From: an uncultured Tateyamaria sp.
Lineage (GTDB): Bacteria > Pseudomonadota > Alphaproteobacteria > Rhodobacterales > Rhodobacteraceae
DNA: 64,000 nt
Direction of reading: 5' to 3'
Assembly: GCF_947503415.1 (NCBI RefSeq)
Contig: NZ_CANNDS010000002.1
Span: 992,001-1,056,000 of the forward strand
Each line of letters begins with the position of its first letter. Within the stretch, counting starts at the first letter, position 1. A model generated the notes under the pieces. It saw only the letters and a program-made list of their open reading frames with translations, did no database searches and had not been told where the DNA came from. The position numbers and the translations under genes are program-made. Below, in pieces: positions 1-7,751 of the stretch.

Positions 1-818
1 GCGAATGGACGTCAATCCTGTCTTCGACGGGCCTGAGCGCGGCGTATAAAGCGGCACATGGCGCGCCGGATGGTCCGAAGGTCATCGACTTTCTGCTGCG
101 TGATCCGAACAATCCGGGCTCAATCCTTACGGGGATCGAAGCTGCCCGGATGAATGCCCGCGTTGTGCGCACGGCGCTGACCCGCGAGGTGTGGGAGGCG
201 GTGAACGAGTGCTACATGGTGCTCAAGCGCCTGCTGGCCCAGCAGATCGAGGATCGGGACCTGCCGCGCGTGCTGCAAGTGATCCGACAGCGCAGTGCGT
301 TTGTGCGCGGCGCGCTGCACGGCACAATGGTCCGCAATGACATTTTCAACTTTGCGCGCATCGGGACGTTCTATGAACGCGCAGACAACACAGCGCGCAT
401 TCTGGATCAGAAATATTACATCCTGCTGCCCTCGGTGCGGTTGGTTGGCAGCCCGTCGGACAATGTGCAATGGGACACGATCCTGCGGGCCACGTCCACC
501 ACACGCGCCTATCAGACCCTGCATGACGGCGACGTGGACCCGAAGGCCATCGCGCAATTCCTGATCCTTGACGGTCGTCTGCCGCGTAGTCTGGCTTTTT
601 GTTACAGCAAGATCGGCGACAATCTTGGGTATCTGGAAAAGGAATACGGTGCGCATCAGCCAAGCCACGCCTTGGTCGACAGTGTCTGCGCAAAGTTCAA
701 GGCCCACGACATGAACGCCATTTTCGACTATGGTCTGCATGAGTTTATCACGGACTTCCTGCGCGACAGCGCGGCCTTGGGGCGTCAAATCGAAATCGAC
801 TACAGGTTCAGCGAATAG
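1..818 (+). CDS. alpha-E domain protein (DUF403 family), C-terminal part
   Basis: The reading frame is open from the window's left edge (first whole codon at base 3) to the TAG at 816-818, so the true start lies upstream. The 271 visible residues are mostly helical and show the alpha-E family pattern (EWTSILSSTGLSAAYKAAHG near the edge; RNDIFNFARIGTFYERADNTARIL). This family normally sits beside a circularly permuted ATP-grasp protein, a transglutaminase-like protein and the Anbu protease; the last two follow directly here. Its biochemical role is unsettled; links to peptide ligation or modification are proposed from the partner genes. The transglutaminase start is only 4 bases downstream, so the genes are probably co-translated. 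The family call is firm, the function is not. Confidence 0.85.
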   Translation, partial: EWTSILSSTGLSAAYKAAHGAPDGPKVIDFLLRDPNNPGSILTGIEAARMNARVVRTALTREVWEAVNECYMVLKRLLAQQIEDRDLPRVLQVIRQRSAFVRGALHGTMVRNDIFNFARIGTFYERADNTARILDQKYYILLPSVRLVGSPSDNVQWDTILRATSTTRAYQTLHDGDVDPKAIAQFLILDGRLPRSLAFCYSKIGDNLGYLEKEYGAHQPSHALVDSVCAKFKAHDMNAIFDYGLHEFITDFLRDSAALGRQIEIDYRFSE

Positions 819-821
819 CAC

Positions 822-1622
822 ATGCGCCTCAAAGTACTTCACAAGACCCACTACACGTATGACGCCCCGGTGCCCTATGGCTTGCAACAGGTGCGCCTGC
901 GTCCCAAATCCCGCCCCGGACAGTTGGTCGAGGATTGGCAGATCGACGTGGTCGGCGGTCAGGTCGAGGTGTCCTTTGAGGATGAGCATGCCAACTCGGT
1001 CGATCTGGTCAGCTTTGCCCCCGGCCAGACAGAGATCGAAATCACCTGCTCCGGCACCGTGGACGTCGAGGACAATTCCGGCATTGTTGGTCACCAAGGC
1101 GGGTACGTGCCTTTGTGGCTTTTCAGGCGCAGCACGGCGCTGACGAAAGCCGGGCCTCGGATCAGGGCGTTGGTCAACGACGCGCCAACCGAAGGCAGCG
1201 ATCTGGACCGTTTGCATGCCCTGTCTGCGCAAATTCTGGCGGCGGTCCCCTATTCGACGGATCAGGCCGCGTCCGACCTGAGCGCCGAGGACGTCATGGA
1301 TGCGGCACACGGGGTCTGTCAGGACCATGCCCATGTGTTCATCACCGCCGCGCGCGCGCTGGGGTATCCTGCACGCTACGTCTCGGGATATCTGATGATG
1401 GATGACCGAGTGGATCAGGATGCCAGCCATGCCTGGGCCGAAGCGCATGTCGAGAATCTGGGCTGGGTCGGCTTTGACATCTCCAACGGCATCTCGCCCG
1501 ATGCCCGCTATGTCCGCGTGGCGACCGGTTTGGACTACCGCGATGCAGCGCCCATTTCTGGTTTACGCTATGGTAACGCCGGGGAAGATATGTCTGTGAC
1601 CTTGCAGGTGCAGCAGCAATAG
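822..1622 (+). CDS. transglutaminase-like cysteine peptidase family protein
   Basis: The 266-residue protein has an N-terminal beta-rich domain (about 1-90) followed by a transglutaminase core. The catalytic triad can be read: Cys in GVCQDHAHVF (about residue 166), His in ASHAWAEAHVE (about 201) and Asp in WVGFDISNG (about 216). Bacterial members act as proteases or amide-bond enzymes rather than classical cross-linkers. It has no signal peptide, so it is probably cytoplasmic. It lies between the alpha-E protein (3-base gap) and the Anbu protease (39-base gap), the arrangement known for Anbu gene clusters, and probably acts with them on a peptide substrate that has not been identified. The ATG at 822 is the only start that fits the upstream stop. 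Confidence 0.88.
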   Translation: MRLKVLHKTHYTYDAPVPYGLQQVRLRPKSRPGQLVEDWQIDVVGGQVEVSFEDEHANSVDLVSFAPGQTEIEITCSGTVDVEDNSGIVGHQGGYVPLWLFRRSTALTKAGPRIRALVNDAPTEGSDLDRLHALSAQILAAVPYSTDQAASDLSAEDVMDAAHGVCQDHAHVFITAARALGYPARYVSGYLMMDDRVDQDASHAWAEAHVENLGWVGFDISNGISPDARYVRVATGLDYRDAAPISGLRYGNAGEDMSVTLQVQQQ

Positions 1623-1661
1623 CGCACATTTGGCGCGACTCGGGGCTGGGACACACAAGAT

Positions 1662-2396
1662 ATGACATATTGCGTAGGGATGCGGCTGGATGCCGGGCTG
1701 ATCTTCATGTCCGACACCCGCACGAATGCAGGCGTCGACAACATCTCGACCGTCAAGAAAATGCACAGCTGGGAAGTGCCGGGCGAACGGGTGATCGTGA
1801 TCATGACCGCCGGAAACCTCGCCACCACGCAATCCGTGATCTCGTTGCTGGATGAACGGTCGAAGGCCCCCGAGGATCGCAAACCTTCGATCCTGGAAGC
1901 ACCGTCCATGTTCCAGATCGCGCGCGAAGTGGGCCGGACGCTGAAAGAGGTGATCGCTCAGAACGCAACGACGGGCATGGAAGCCGATGGCGCGTTCGGG
2001 GCAACCATGATCATCGGTGGCCAGATCAAGGGCGCCGCCCCGCGCCTGTTCCTTGTATACCCAGAGGGAAACTTCATCGAAGCCTCTGATGACACACCGT
2101 TTTTTCAGATTGGTGAGGCCAAGTACGGCAAGCCGATCATCGTGCGCGCGCAGGACCCCGCCTTGCCCTTTGAGGCGGCGGTGAAGCTGTTGATGGTCAG
2201 CTTTGACTCGACCATCAAGTCGAACCTGTCGGTCGGTTTGCCGCTGGACTATGTGGTCTACGACCGCGACAGCCTTGCGATCACCCATGCCGAACGGATC
2301 GAAGCGGACGACCCTTACTTCCTGACCGTGTCCAACGGATGGGGCGAAGCGCTGAAGGTCGCGTTTGATCAACTGCCCGAGTTCGAGTTCGACTGA
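1662..2396 (+). CDS. Anbu-type proteasome-like peptidase (COG3484)
   Basis: The 244-residue protein begins MTYCVGMRLDAGLIFMSDTR, the N-terminal nucleophile fold of Anbu (ancestral beta subunit). After Met removal Thr2 would be the N-terminal nucleophile, with Asp18 and Lys32/33 (VKKMHSW) in the expected active-site positions. Anbu proteins form open helical or ring-like assemblies; their proteolytic substrates are poorly known. It follows the transglutaminase and alpha-E genes on the same strand, which is the characteristic Anbu neighbourhood. Start choice is forced by the need for Thr directly after the initiator Met. A short GC hairpin lies 40 bases after the stop. The family call is strong; substrate and partner are inference. 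Confidence 0.88.
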   Translation: MTYCVGMRLDAGLIFMSDTRTNAGVDNISTVKKMHSWEVPGERVIVIMTAGNLATTQSVISLLDERSKAPEDRKPSILEAPSMFQIAREVGRTLKEVIAQNATTGMEADGAFGATMIIGGQIKGAAPRLFLVYPEGNFIEASDDTPFFQIGEAKYGKPIIVRAQDPALPFEAAVKLLMVSFDSTIKSNLSVGLPLDYVVYDRDSLAITHAERIEADDPYFLTVSNGWGEALKVAFDQLPEFEFD

Positions 2397-2435
2397 TCCA
2401 ACGGACGCGCTTGCGCGCGACACCATTCTGGCGAT

Positions 2436-2448
2436 GGGGCTCTGCCCC
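2436..2448. terminator. short GC hairpin between convergent genes
   Basis: GGGGC-TCT-GCCCC followed by ACCCCGTGGTATTTT forms a 5-bp perfect stem with a downstream T-run, between the stop of the Anbu gene and the stop of the convergent isomerase gene. A related arrangement (GC hairpin, C-rich stretch, GGAGTTTAT) occurs after cobA at 19292. It may terminate transcription on the plus strand. Confidence 0.4.
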
Positions 2449-2481
2449 AAACCCCGTGGTATTTTCAGTCAGAAGAAACTG

Positions 2482-2874
2482 CTAGTGCATGTCCGGCGGC
2501 AGATAGTCTCGGATGGAGCTGACTTTACGGCTGTATTCGGCGTCGATCTCTCTCAACTCAAGCGACAACATGAACGGATATTGCCCCATATGTGCCGCGG
2601 TAAATGCCTTGGCGGCGTCAAAGACGGCATCCGTGGCTTGGGTCTTTTTCTCTGCACTACGCCCTGCCGCCAGGCGGATTGTCATGTCTATGAAGCTGTG
2701 TTGTGGGTCGCCATCCGCAACCACAGAATGATGTGCAGCATGGGCTCTGACGCGAATGCCCGCGGCTGGAAAGACGCCTGTCGCCGCCGCCGCATCCTTG
2801 AGCGCTGCACAAAGCGCGCGCATGTCCAGCATGTCGTCAAGGTTGGCTGAGTAGTCGAGCACGATATGAGGCAT
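2482..2874 (-). CDS. 5-carboxymethyl-2-hydroxymuconate isomerase family protein
   Basis: The start is placed at the ATG giving MPHIVLDYSANL, because this tautomerase family uses Pro1 (exposed after Met removal) as catalytic base; the frame is open 12 codons further upstream. The 130-residue protein matches the usual HpaF-type length of about 125-130, with typical elements HHSVVADGDPQHSFIDMTIRL and AHMGQYPFMLSLELREID. The enzyme isomerises 5-carboxymethyl-2-hydroxymuconate in homoprotocatechuate breakdown, but no other homoprotocatechuate gene is visible here, so the physiological substrate is open. The cobQ stop lies 23 bases upstream of this start on the same strand, so it could be expressed from the cobQ transcript. 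Confidence 0.85.
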   Translation of the reverse strand: MPHIVLDYSANLDDMLDMRALCAALKDAAAATGVFPAAGIRVRAHAAHHSVVADGDPQHSFIDMTIRLAAGRSAEKKTQATDAVFDAAKAFTAAHMGQYPFMLSLELREIDAEYSRKVSSIRDYLPPDMH

Positions 2875-2897
2875 GTCCGGAGTGTGTGCCCCTGCCC

Positions 2898-4346
2898 CTA
2901 GCGCGCGCAAGCCAAAAGCGCATCGACATCCAGATATGTCTCAAGATGATCGGCCAGCCCGTCGAGTGTCGCTTCGACGGTGTCGCTATAGGATGCGTTG
3001 CCTGCACTCGCGCCGATGCTGGCCAACCATGCGCCGCGAAAGCCATCGTCGCGGAACATGCCATGCAGGTAACTGCCCGCGATACGCCCATTCGGGCTGA
3101 GGGAGCCTTCGTCCTGACCTGCCACTTGCGCGAAGGGTCGCGCGCGGTCGGGTCCATCGCTGCGCCCGATGTGAATTTCGTATCCCTGAAACGCCTGCCC
3201 GCTTGGCACATGCATCGCAGTAACGGTGGTCAGTCGCTTGTCATCCGTCATCGTGGTCTGCACATCGAGTAGGCCAATAGCTGTCGTGGCACCTGCAGGC
3301 CCTTCGAGCCCCTCCGGATCATCCACAACCTGCCCCAGCATTTGGTACCCGCCGCAAATACCCAGCACATGGCCGCCCCGGCGGGCGTGGGCGCGGATGT
3401 CCTCATCCCATCCCTGATCTTTCAGGAATTGCAGGTCGCCGCGCGTTGATTTGCTGCCGGGTATGATCACCACATCCGTATCCGCGGGCAGCGGTTGCCC
3501 TGCGTGCAGCATCGTCAGCCGAACGCCGGGTTCCTGGGCCAGCGGGTCCAGATCATCGAAATTGGCGATGCGGGACAACTTGAGGCACACGATGTGGACC
3601 CCATCTGGTCGGGACGGCGTCGCGATGTCCAAAGCATCTTCGGCGGGCAGTTTCCAAGCCTCTTCGAACCATGGCACCACGCCGAACCCGCGCCAACCGG
3701 TTCGCTTTTCAATCATGGCATACCCGTCATCAAACAGGCTCGGGTCACCGCGAAACCGATTGATCAGGAACCCCTGGATCAGGTCCGCGTCAGCGGGGTC
3801 AATGACCGCCTGCGTGCCAACGATCTGGGCGATCACCCCGCCCCGGTCAATGTCACCGGCAAGAACAACCGGGCACTCCGCCGCCTGCGCAAAGCCCATA
3901 TTGGCGATGTCGCCACGGCGCAAATTCACTTCGGCCGGGCTGCCTGCCCCTTCGACCAGGACAAGATCATGCTGCGCTTTCAAGCGGTGGAAACTGTCCA
4001 GAACAGCCGTCATCAGCGTCGGTTTCAACTTTGAATAGGCGCGGGCCTTCACGGTTGTCAGGCGCTTGCCCTGCACGACCACCTGACTTCCCACATCCGT
4101 TTCAGGCTTGAGCAGAACCGGGTTCATGTCGGTGTGCGGCGGTAATCCGCAGGCCATCGCCTGAAGCGCTTGCGCACGGCCTATCTCTCCGCCATCGGTG
4201 GTGACAGCAGCGTTGTTGGACATGTTCTGCGGCTTGAACGGGGCGACCGACAGGCCCCGCCTGACGGCGATGCGGCACATGCCCGCCACCAACATCGACT
4301 TGCCGACATTGGATCCAGTTCCCTGAAACATAAGGGCGTTCGCCAT
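2898..4346 (-). CDS. cobQ: cobyric acid synthase
   Basis: CobQ amidates four side chains (b, d, e, g) of adenosylcobyrinic acid a,c-diamide using glutamine and ATP. The 482-residue product has the N-terminal DTB-synthetase-like ATP site ([18 protein letters not shown]), the central [17 protein letters not shown] motif, and a C-terminal class I glutamine amidotransferase domain with nucleophile Cys in [11 protein letters not shown] and catalytic His in SYLHGMF. The ATG at 4346 is preferred over an upstream ATG because GGAGG stands 4 bases before it and the protein then starts MANALMFQG as in the family. It is transcribed away from cobO with a small plus-strand gene between; no riboswitch is apparent in its 97-base leader. 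Confidence 0.96.
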   Translation of the reverse strand: MANALMFQGTGSNVGKSMLVAGMCRIAVRRGLSVAPFKPQNMSNNAAVTTDGGEIGRAQALQAMACGLPPHTDMNPVLLKPETDVGSQVVVQGKRLTTVKARAYSKLKPTLMTAVLDSFHRLKAQHDLVLVEGAGSPAEVNLRRGDIANMGFAQAAECPVVLAGDIDRGGVIAQIVGTQAVIDPADADLIQGFLINRFRGDPSLFDDGYAMIEKRTGWRGFGVVPWFEEAWKLPAEDALDIATPSRPDGVHIVCLKLSRIANFDDLDPLAQEPGVRLTMLHAGQPLPADTDVVIIPGSKSTRGDLQFLKDQGWDEDIRAHARRGGHVLGICGGYQMLGQVVDDPEGLEGPAGATTAIGLLDVQTTMTDDKRLTTVTAMHVPSGQAFQGYEIHIGRSDGPDRARPFAQVAGQDEGSLSPNGRIAGSYLHGMFRDDGFRGAWLASIGASAGNASYSDTVEATLDGLADHLETYLDVDALLACAR

Positions 4347-4443
4347 GATACCTCCACCCCGGCATCCCAGAAATGCCAGATTTGTCGCCCAAGCTGTTGC
4401 GGCGATCACTTACATGACATCACACATATGAAACGGAAAGATC

Positions 4444-4593
4444 ATGTTGGACTTCACAAATACGCCGGAACGCCGCAAGCGCGCGGCCAAGGCGAGAACG
4501 CGTAAGACATTGTGCCTGATGGGGCTCGCCATCGCCGTACCGGCAGCGGCCTGGGCCATCGACCTTCAAACGGTCACCGCGCTGTTAAGCTGA
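4444..4593 (+). CDS. small basic single-span membrane protein, hypothetical
   Basis: A 49-codon frame starts MLDFTNTPERRKRAAKARTR and continues with one hydrophobic segment (about residues 24-40, LCLMGLAIAVPAAAWAI), so the product would be a lysine/arginine-rich tail plus one membrane helix. GGAAAG stands 4 bases before the ATG. It lies alone on the plus strand between cobQ and cobO, both on the minus strand, and its stop is 9 bases from the end of cobO. I do not recognise a family. The good Shine-Dalgarno and the membrane-protein composition support a real gene; without comparison this remains tentative. Confidence 0.45.
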   Translation: MLDFTNTPERRKRAAKARTRKTLCLMGLAIAVPAAAWAIDLQTVTALLS

Positions 4594-4602
4594 CACGCAG
4601 CC

Positions 4603-5214
4603 TTAGAACTCCACACCCTTCTGCGCCTTGACCCCAAGGTCTTTGAACGGGTGCTTGACCAGCGTCATCTCGGTCACGAGGTCCGCCGCCTCGATCAACT
4701 CAGGCTTGGCATTGCGCCCTGTAAGGACGACATGGGTCATGGCCGGTTTTTGGGTCATCAGGAATTCCACGACCTCGTCAATGTCCAGATAGTCATAGCG
4801 CAGCGCGATATTGATCTCGTCCAGCAAGACGAACTGGATTTTTGGGTCCAGAATCTGTTCCTTGGCAATGCGCCAGCCGTTCTCAGCCGCCGCGATATCG
4901 CGCTCACGGTCTTGCGTCTCCCACGTAAACCCCTCTCCGCTCACGAAAAAACGACACTCATCGGCAAACCGGTCGCGCAGGAATGTCTTCTCGCCCGTGT
5001 CCCAGTTGCCTTTGATGAACTGCACCACGGCGCAGGGCATCCCGTGCGAAATGCAGCGCATGATCATCCCAAATCCGGACGAAGACTTGCCCTTGCCCGG
5101 GCCGGTATGGACCATGATCAGACCTTTTTCCTCGGTCTTCGTTTCCATCATCTTGTCGCGCGCGGCCTTGATCTTTTTCATCTTGGCGTTGTGGCGTTCG
5201 GTGATGTCGGTCAT
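4603..5214 (-). CDS. cobO: corrinoid adenosyltransferase (CobA/CobO type)
   Basis: CobO transfers the 5'-deoxyadenosyl group of ATP to the cobalt of reduced cob(I)yrinic acid a,c-diamide. The 203-residue protein carries the family's P-loop HTGPGKGKSSSGFGM (about residues 36-50), plus VQFIKGNWDTGEK and the FVLLDEINIALRYDYL strand with the conserved DE pair. The internal ATG at 5214 is chosen because GGAGG lies 5 bases upstream; an in-frame ATG 7 codons earlier lacks this. Length matches CobO from other alphaproteobacteria. A HAD phosphatase gene precedes it by 69 bases on the same strand, so the two may share a transcript that diverges from the riboswitch-led B12 operon. Confidence 0.96.
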   Translation of the reverse strand: MTDITERHNAKMKKIKAARDKMMETKTEEKGLIMVHTGPGKGKSSSGFGMIMRCISHGMPCAVVQFIKGNWDTGEKTFLRDRFADECRFFVSGEGFTWETQDRERDIAAAENGWRIAKEQILDPKIQFVLLDEINIALRYDYLDIDEVVEFLMTQKPAMTHVVLTGRNAKPELIEAADLVTEMTLVKHPFKDLGVKAQKGVEF

Positions 5215-5283
5215 GGCGTCCTCCGGGGTTGTCACAGGGTTGGTGCCATCATTTCGATGCAGGTGCCAGAGGTCTTTGTTGCG

Positions 5284-5886
5284 TCAGCCCAACCCGTCCA
5301 GAAACGCAGGCAGGTTGGCGCGTGTCTCATCCGTGAAGTGGAAACCACGCCAGCCCTGATCCTGCGCCGCATCCACATTCCGCCTGGTGTCGTCGATCAG
5401 AACATGGGTCGCAGCAGGCGCGCCGCTCCATGCTTCGATATGGTTGAAATACGCAGAATCGGGTTTGGCGTGTCCGATCCGACCCGATGCAAAGATGTGC
5501 TCAACCAGCGCGCCAAAGCCCATCTCCTGCTCGATATAGGCGGCTCGTCGCGGTTCGTTGTTGGTTCCGATCACATGGCGCATGCCCGAACGATGCAAAT
5601 GTTGCAGCACCTGCCGGTCGGGCAAGGCGTCCTTTGCAAACCAATATGCAAGAAACGCATCCGCATCTGCATCATGGCCCGCCTGGGACAGCCACGTTTG
5701 CAATTCATCACGCAAATCGGATTGACCGCGCATGATCCGGCCAATCCGGTCCGGGTGAAACAGATGCCCGGCCAATGCCTCTGTCCTGATCCCCCAATCG
5801 GCATAAAGAGTATCGGCCCACAGGAACCGACCTTTCCTGATATTTGCGTTCAGTACGCCGTCAAAGTCCCAGACCAGAACTGTCAT
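5284..5886 (-). CDS. HAD-superfamily hydrolase
   Basis: The 200-residue protein opens MTVLVWDFDGVLNANIRKG, giving the HAD nucleophile motif DFDG (Asp7, Asp9) at the very N-terminus. Further motifs are the Thr of IGTNNEPRR (motif II region), Lys in GHAKPDSAYF (motif III) and the acidic pair in HVLIDDTRRNVDAAQ (motif IV). The frame stays open far upstream but that part overlaps the cobalamin riboswitch in antisense, so the ATG at 5886 is the start. HAD enzymes of this size are usually phosphatases on small molecules. Placement next to cobO suggests, but does not show, a role near B12 metabolism (a phosphorylated intermediate or housekeeping). Substrate unknown. Confidence 0.85.
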   Translation of the reverse strand: MTVLVWDFDGVLNANIRKGRFLWADTLYADWGIRTEALAGHLFHPDRIGRIMRGQSDLRDELQTWLSQAGHDADADAFLAYWFAKDALPDRQVLQHLHRSGMRHVIGTNNEPRRAAYIEQEMGFGALVEHIFASGRIGHAKPDSAYFNHIEAWSGAPAATHVLIDDTRRNVDAAQDQGWRGFHFTDETRANLPAFLDGLG

Positions 5887-5952
5887 ATGCGTGGCCTCCT
5901 GTCGTGTGTGCACCCTATGGTGAATGGTACCTCTCCGCCATCTCGTTCGCGC

Positions 5953-5981
5953 TTGACTCTGTTCTGCACGCCGCGCACTAC
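5953..5981 (+). promoter_or_regulatory. candidate promoter of the cob operon
   Basis: TTGACT at 5953-5958 fits a -35 box, and CACTAC 17 bases later is a weak -10. The predicted transcript would begin close to 5988, which is where the cobalamin riboswitch fold starts. The agreement with the riboswitch boundary supports it; the -10 is poor. Confidence 0.4.
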
Positions 5982-5987
5982 GGTATG

Positions 5988-6200
5988 GCTGGTGCCCGGA
6001 GTTCGCTTCGGGTGAAAAGGGAATGCCGCGCAGGAATTTTCGGATGAAAATTCTTGTAAACGCAGCCGCCCCCGCGACCGTGACCGGAGAGGATGCTCCA
6101 CGCCACTGGCCAAGTGCCGGGAAGGCAAGGCAACCACCGAGACCCCGAAACAAACGGGTGTCCCGAAATCCGCAAGCCGGGAGACCTGCCAGCAGACGTG
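5988..6200 (+). ncRNA. cobalamin riboswitch upstream of the cob operon
   Basis: The leader shows the AdoCbl riboswitch order: GGTGCCCGGAG...GGGTGAAAAGGGAAT at the 5' end, the core GCCCCCGCGACCGTGACCGG-like stretch (here GCAGCCGCCCCCGCGACC then GTGACCGGAGAGG), the B12 box GCCACTGG near 6104, GGGAAGGCAAGG, and the closing AGCCGGGAGACCTGCC (about 6175-6190). It ends about 90 bases before the DUF1636 start. Cobalamin binding normally reduces expression of the downstream genes, here the DUF1636-cobW-cobN operon. Boundaries are approximate. No strong intrinsic terminator is obvious between it and 6292, so control may be at translation initiation. Confidence 0.92.
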
Positions 6201-6291
6201 ACGAAACCGGACGGGGTGTGCCGGGTGTCGGGACAACACGGCCTTGCCGCTGCCCGCCATCTGCCATGCCGTCCCCCGACAGGGAATGAAC

Positions 6292-6666
6292 ATGGCCGAT
6301 CTGCCCCCCGTGGAACTCTTGGTCTGCGTGAAATGCCGCCGCGAGCTGGACGTGCCCGAAGGTGGCACGCGCCCCGGCGAAGCGCTCCATGCCGAGCTGG
6401 CAAACCGCACCATGCCCGAAGGTGTGACCCTTAGGGCCGTCGAGTGCCTGTCCAACTGCTCGTCCGGCTGCTCCGTCGCCGTGCGCGGTGGCGCGCAGCG
6501 CTGGACCTATGTCTACGGCAACCTGATGGAGGATCGCGACGCCGATATGGTCGTCGACGGCATCGGCAGATACGCCGCCACCGCAGACGGCATCGTCCCC
6601 TGGCGCGAACGCCCCGAACACTTCCGCAAAAACTGCATCGCCCGCATCCCCCCGCAGGAGTTCTGA
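6292..6666 (+). CDS. DUF1636 (COG5469) metal-binding protein
   Basis: The 124-residue protein has five conserved-looking cysteines: LLVCVKCRRE near the N-terminus and VECLSNCSSGCSVAV in the middle, the pattern of thioredoxin-like [2Fe-2S] or metal-binding DUF1636 proteins. This family is regularly found beside cobW/cobN in alphaproteobacterial B12 operons, where a role in metal or electron delivery for cobalt insertion is suspected. AGGGA lies 6 bases before the ATG at 6292; an ATG at 6286 is also possible and would add two residues. It is the first gene after the riboswitch and is followed by cobW after 2 bases, so it is probably repressed by cobalamin. Confidence 0.85.
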   Translation: MADLPPVELLVCVKCRRELDVPEGGTRPGEALHAELANRTMPEGVTLRAVECLSNCSSGCSVAVRGGAQRWTYVYGNLMEDRDADMVVDGIGRYAATADGIVPWRERPEHFRKNCIARIPPQEF

Positions 6667-6668
6667 AC

Positions 6669-7739
6669 ATGGCCAACCTGAACAAAGTCTCCCTGAACAA
6701 AATACCAGTCACTGTCATCACCGGCTTCTTGGGCTCGGGCAAAACCACCCTCGTCCGCCATCTGATGCAGAACCCGCAGGGCAAACGCCTCGCTGTAGTA
6801 GTGAACGAATTTGGCGACGTGGGCGTGGATGGCGACATTCTGAAAAGCTGCGCCATCCCCGACTGCCCTGCCGAGAACATCATGGAACTGGCGAACGGCT
6901 GCATATGCTGCACCGTGGCCGACGATTTCATCCCGACAATCGAAGCGCTCATGGCCCTCGACCCGCAGCCCGAGCACATCCTGATCGAAACCTCCGGCCT
7001 CGCCCTGCCCAAACCGCTGCTCAAAGCCTTTGACTGGCCCGACATCCGCAGCCGCATCACCGTGGACGGCGTGATTGCCCTCGCCGATGCCGAAGCCGTC
7101 GCCGCAGGCCGTTTTGCCCCGGATGTCGCCGCCGTCGACGCCCAGCGCGAAGCCGACGACAGCCTCGACCATGAAACGCCGCTGTCAGAGGTGTTCGAGG
7201 ATCAGATCAGCTGCGCTGACATCATCCTGCTGACCAAACCCGACCTCGCAGGCCCCGACGGTATCGCACGCGCCAAAGAGATCATTGCAACTGAGGCCCC
7301 CCGCCCCCTGCCCGTCGTAGAAGTGGCCGAAGGCGCGGTCGACCCGCGCGTGATTCTGGGACTTGAGGCCGCAGCCGAAGACGACATGGACGCAAGGCCC
7401 TCCCACCACGACGGCCATGACGACCACGAGCATGACGACTTTGAATCCGTCATCATCGACATCCCCGAAGTGGATGATCCCGCCGAGCTGGTCGCCCGCA
7501 TCGAAGCCATGGCGAAGGACCAGAACATCCTCCGCGTCAAAGGCTATGCCGCCGTCACCGGCAAACCCATGCGCCTGCTGGTCCAGGCCGTTGGTGCCCG
7601 CGTCCGCCATCAATACGACCGCCCGTGGGCCGCAAATGAAGCACGCCAGGGCCGTTTGGTCGTGATTGCCGAACATGACGACGTGAATGCAGCAGCCATC
7701 CGTAGCGCATTGACGGATGTTCCGGCAGCCGCCGAGTAA
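6669..7739 (+). CDS. cobW: cobalamin biosynthesis G3E GTPase CobW
   Basis: CobW is a metal-chaperone GTPase thought to supply Co(II) to the cobaltochelatase. The 356-residue protein has the P-loop ITGFLGSGKTTL, the metal-binding ELANGCICCTVADDF (CxCC), the ILIETSGLA switch motif, the TKPDLAG (NKxD-like) guanine motif and a His/Asp-rich stretch HHDGHDDHEHDD (about residues 242-255) before the CobW C-terminal domain. The ATG at 6669 lies 2 bases after the DUF1636 stop; the frame remains open upstream inside that gene but no homology supports it. cobN begins 12 bases downstream, consistent with a functional pair. Confidence 0.96.
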   Translation: MANLNKVSLNKIPVTVITGFLGSGKTTLVRHLMQNPQGKRLAVVVNEFGDVGVDGDILKSCAIPDCPAENIMELANGCICCTVADDFIPTIEALMALDPQPEHILIETSGLALPKPLLKAFDWPDIRSRITVDGVIALADAEAVAAGRFAPDVAAVDAQREADDSLDHETPLSEVFEDQISCADIILLTKPDLAGPDGIARAKEIIATEAPRPLPVVEVAEGAVDPRVILGLEAAAEDDMDARPSHHDGHDDHEHDDFESVIIDIPEVDDPAELVARIEAMAKDQNILRVKGYAAVTGKPMRLLVQAVGARVRHQYDRPWAANEARQGRLVVIAEHDDVNAAAIRSALTDVPAAAE

Positions 7740-7751
7740 TGAAAGCCAAAG

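Noticed and set aside
120..1448. 442-codon minus-strand open frame opposite the alpha-E and transglutaminase genes
   Set aside because: No family motif and exact antisense to two well-supported genes; typical spurious open frame in high-GC DNA.
5887..6621. Long minus-strand extension of the HAD hydrolase frame and other long frames across 5900-6600
   Set aside because: It overlaps the cobalamin riboswitch and the DUF1636 gene in antisense; homology starts only at MTVLVWDFDG (5886), so the extension is a GC-rich open frame without coding support.
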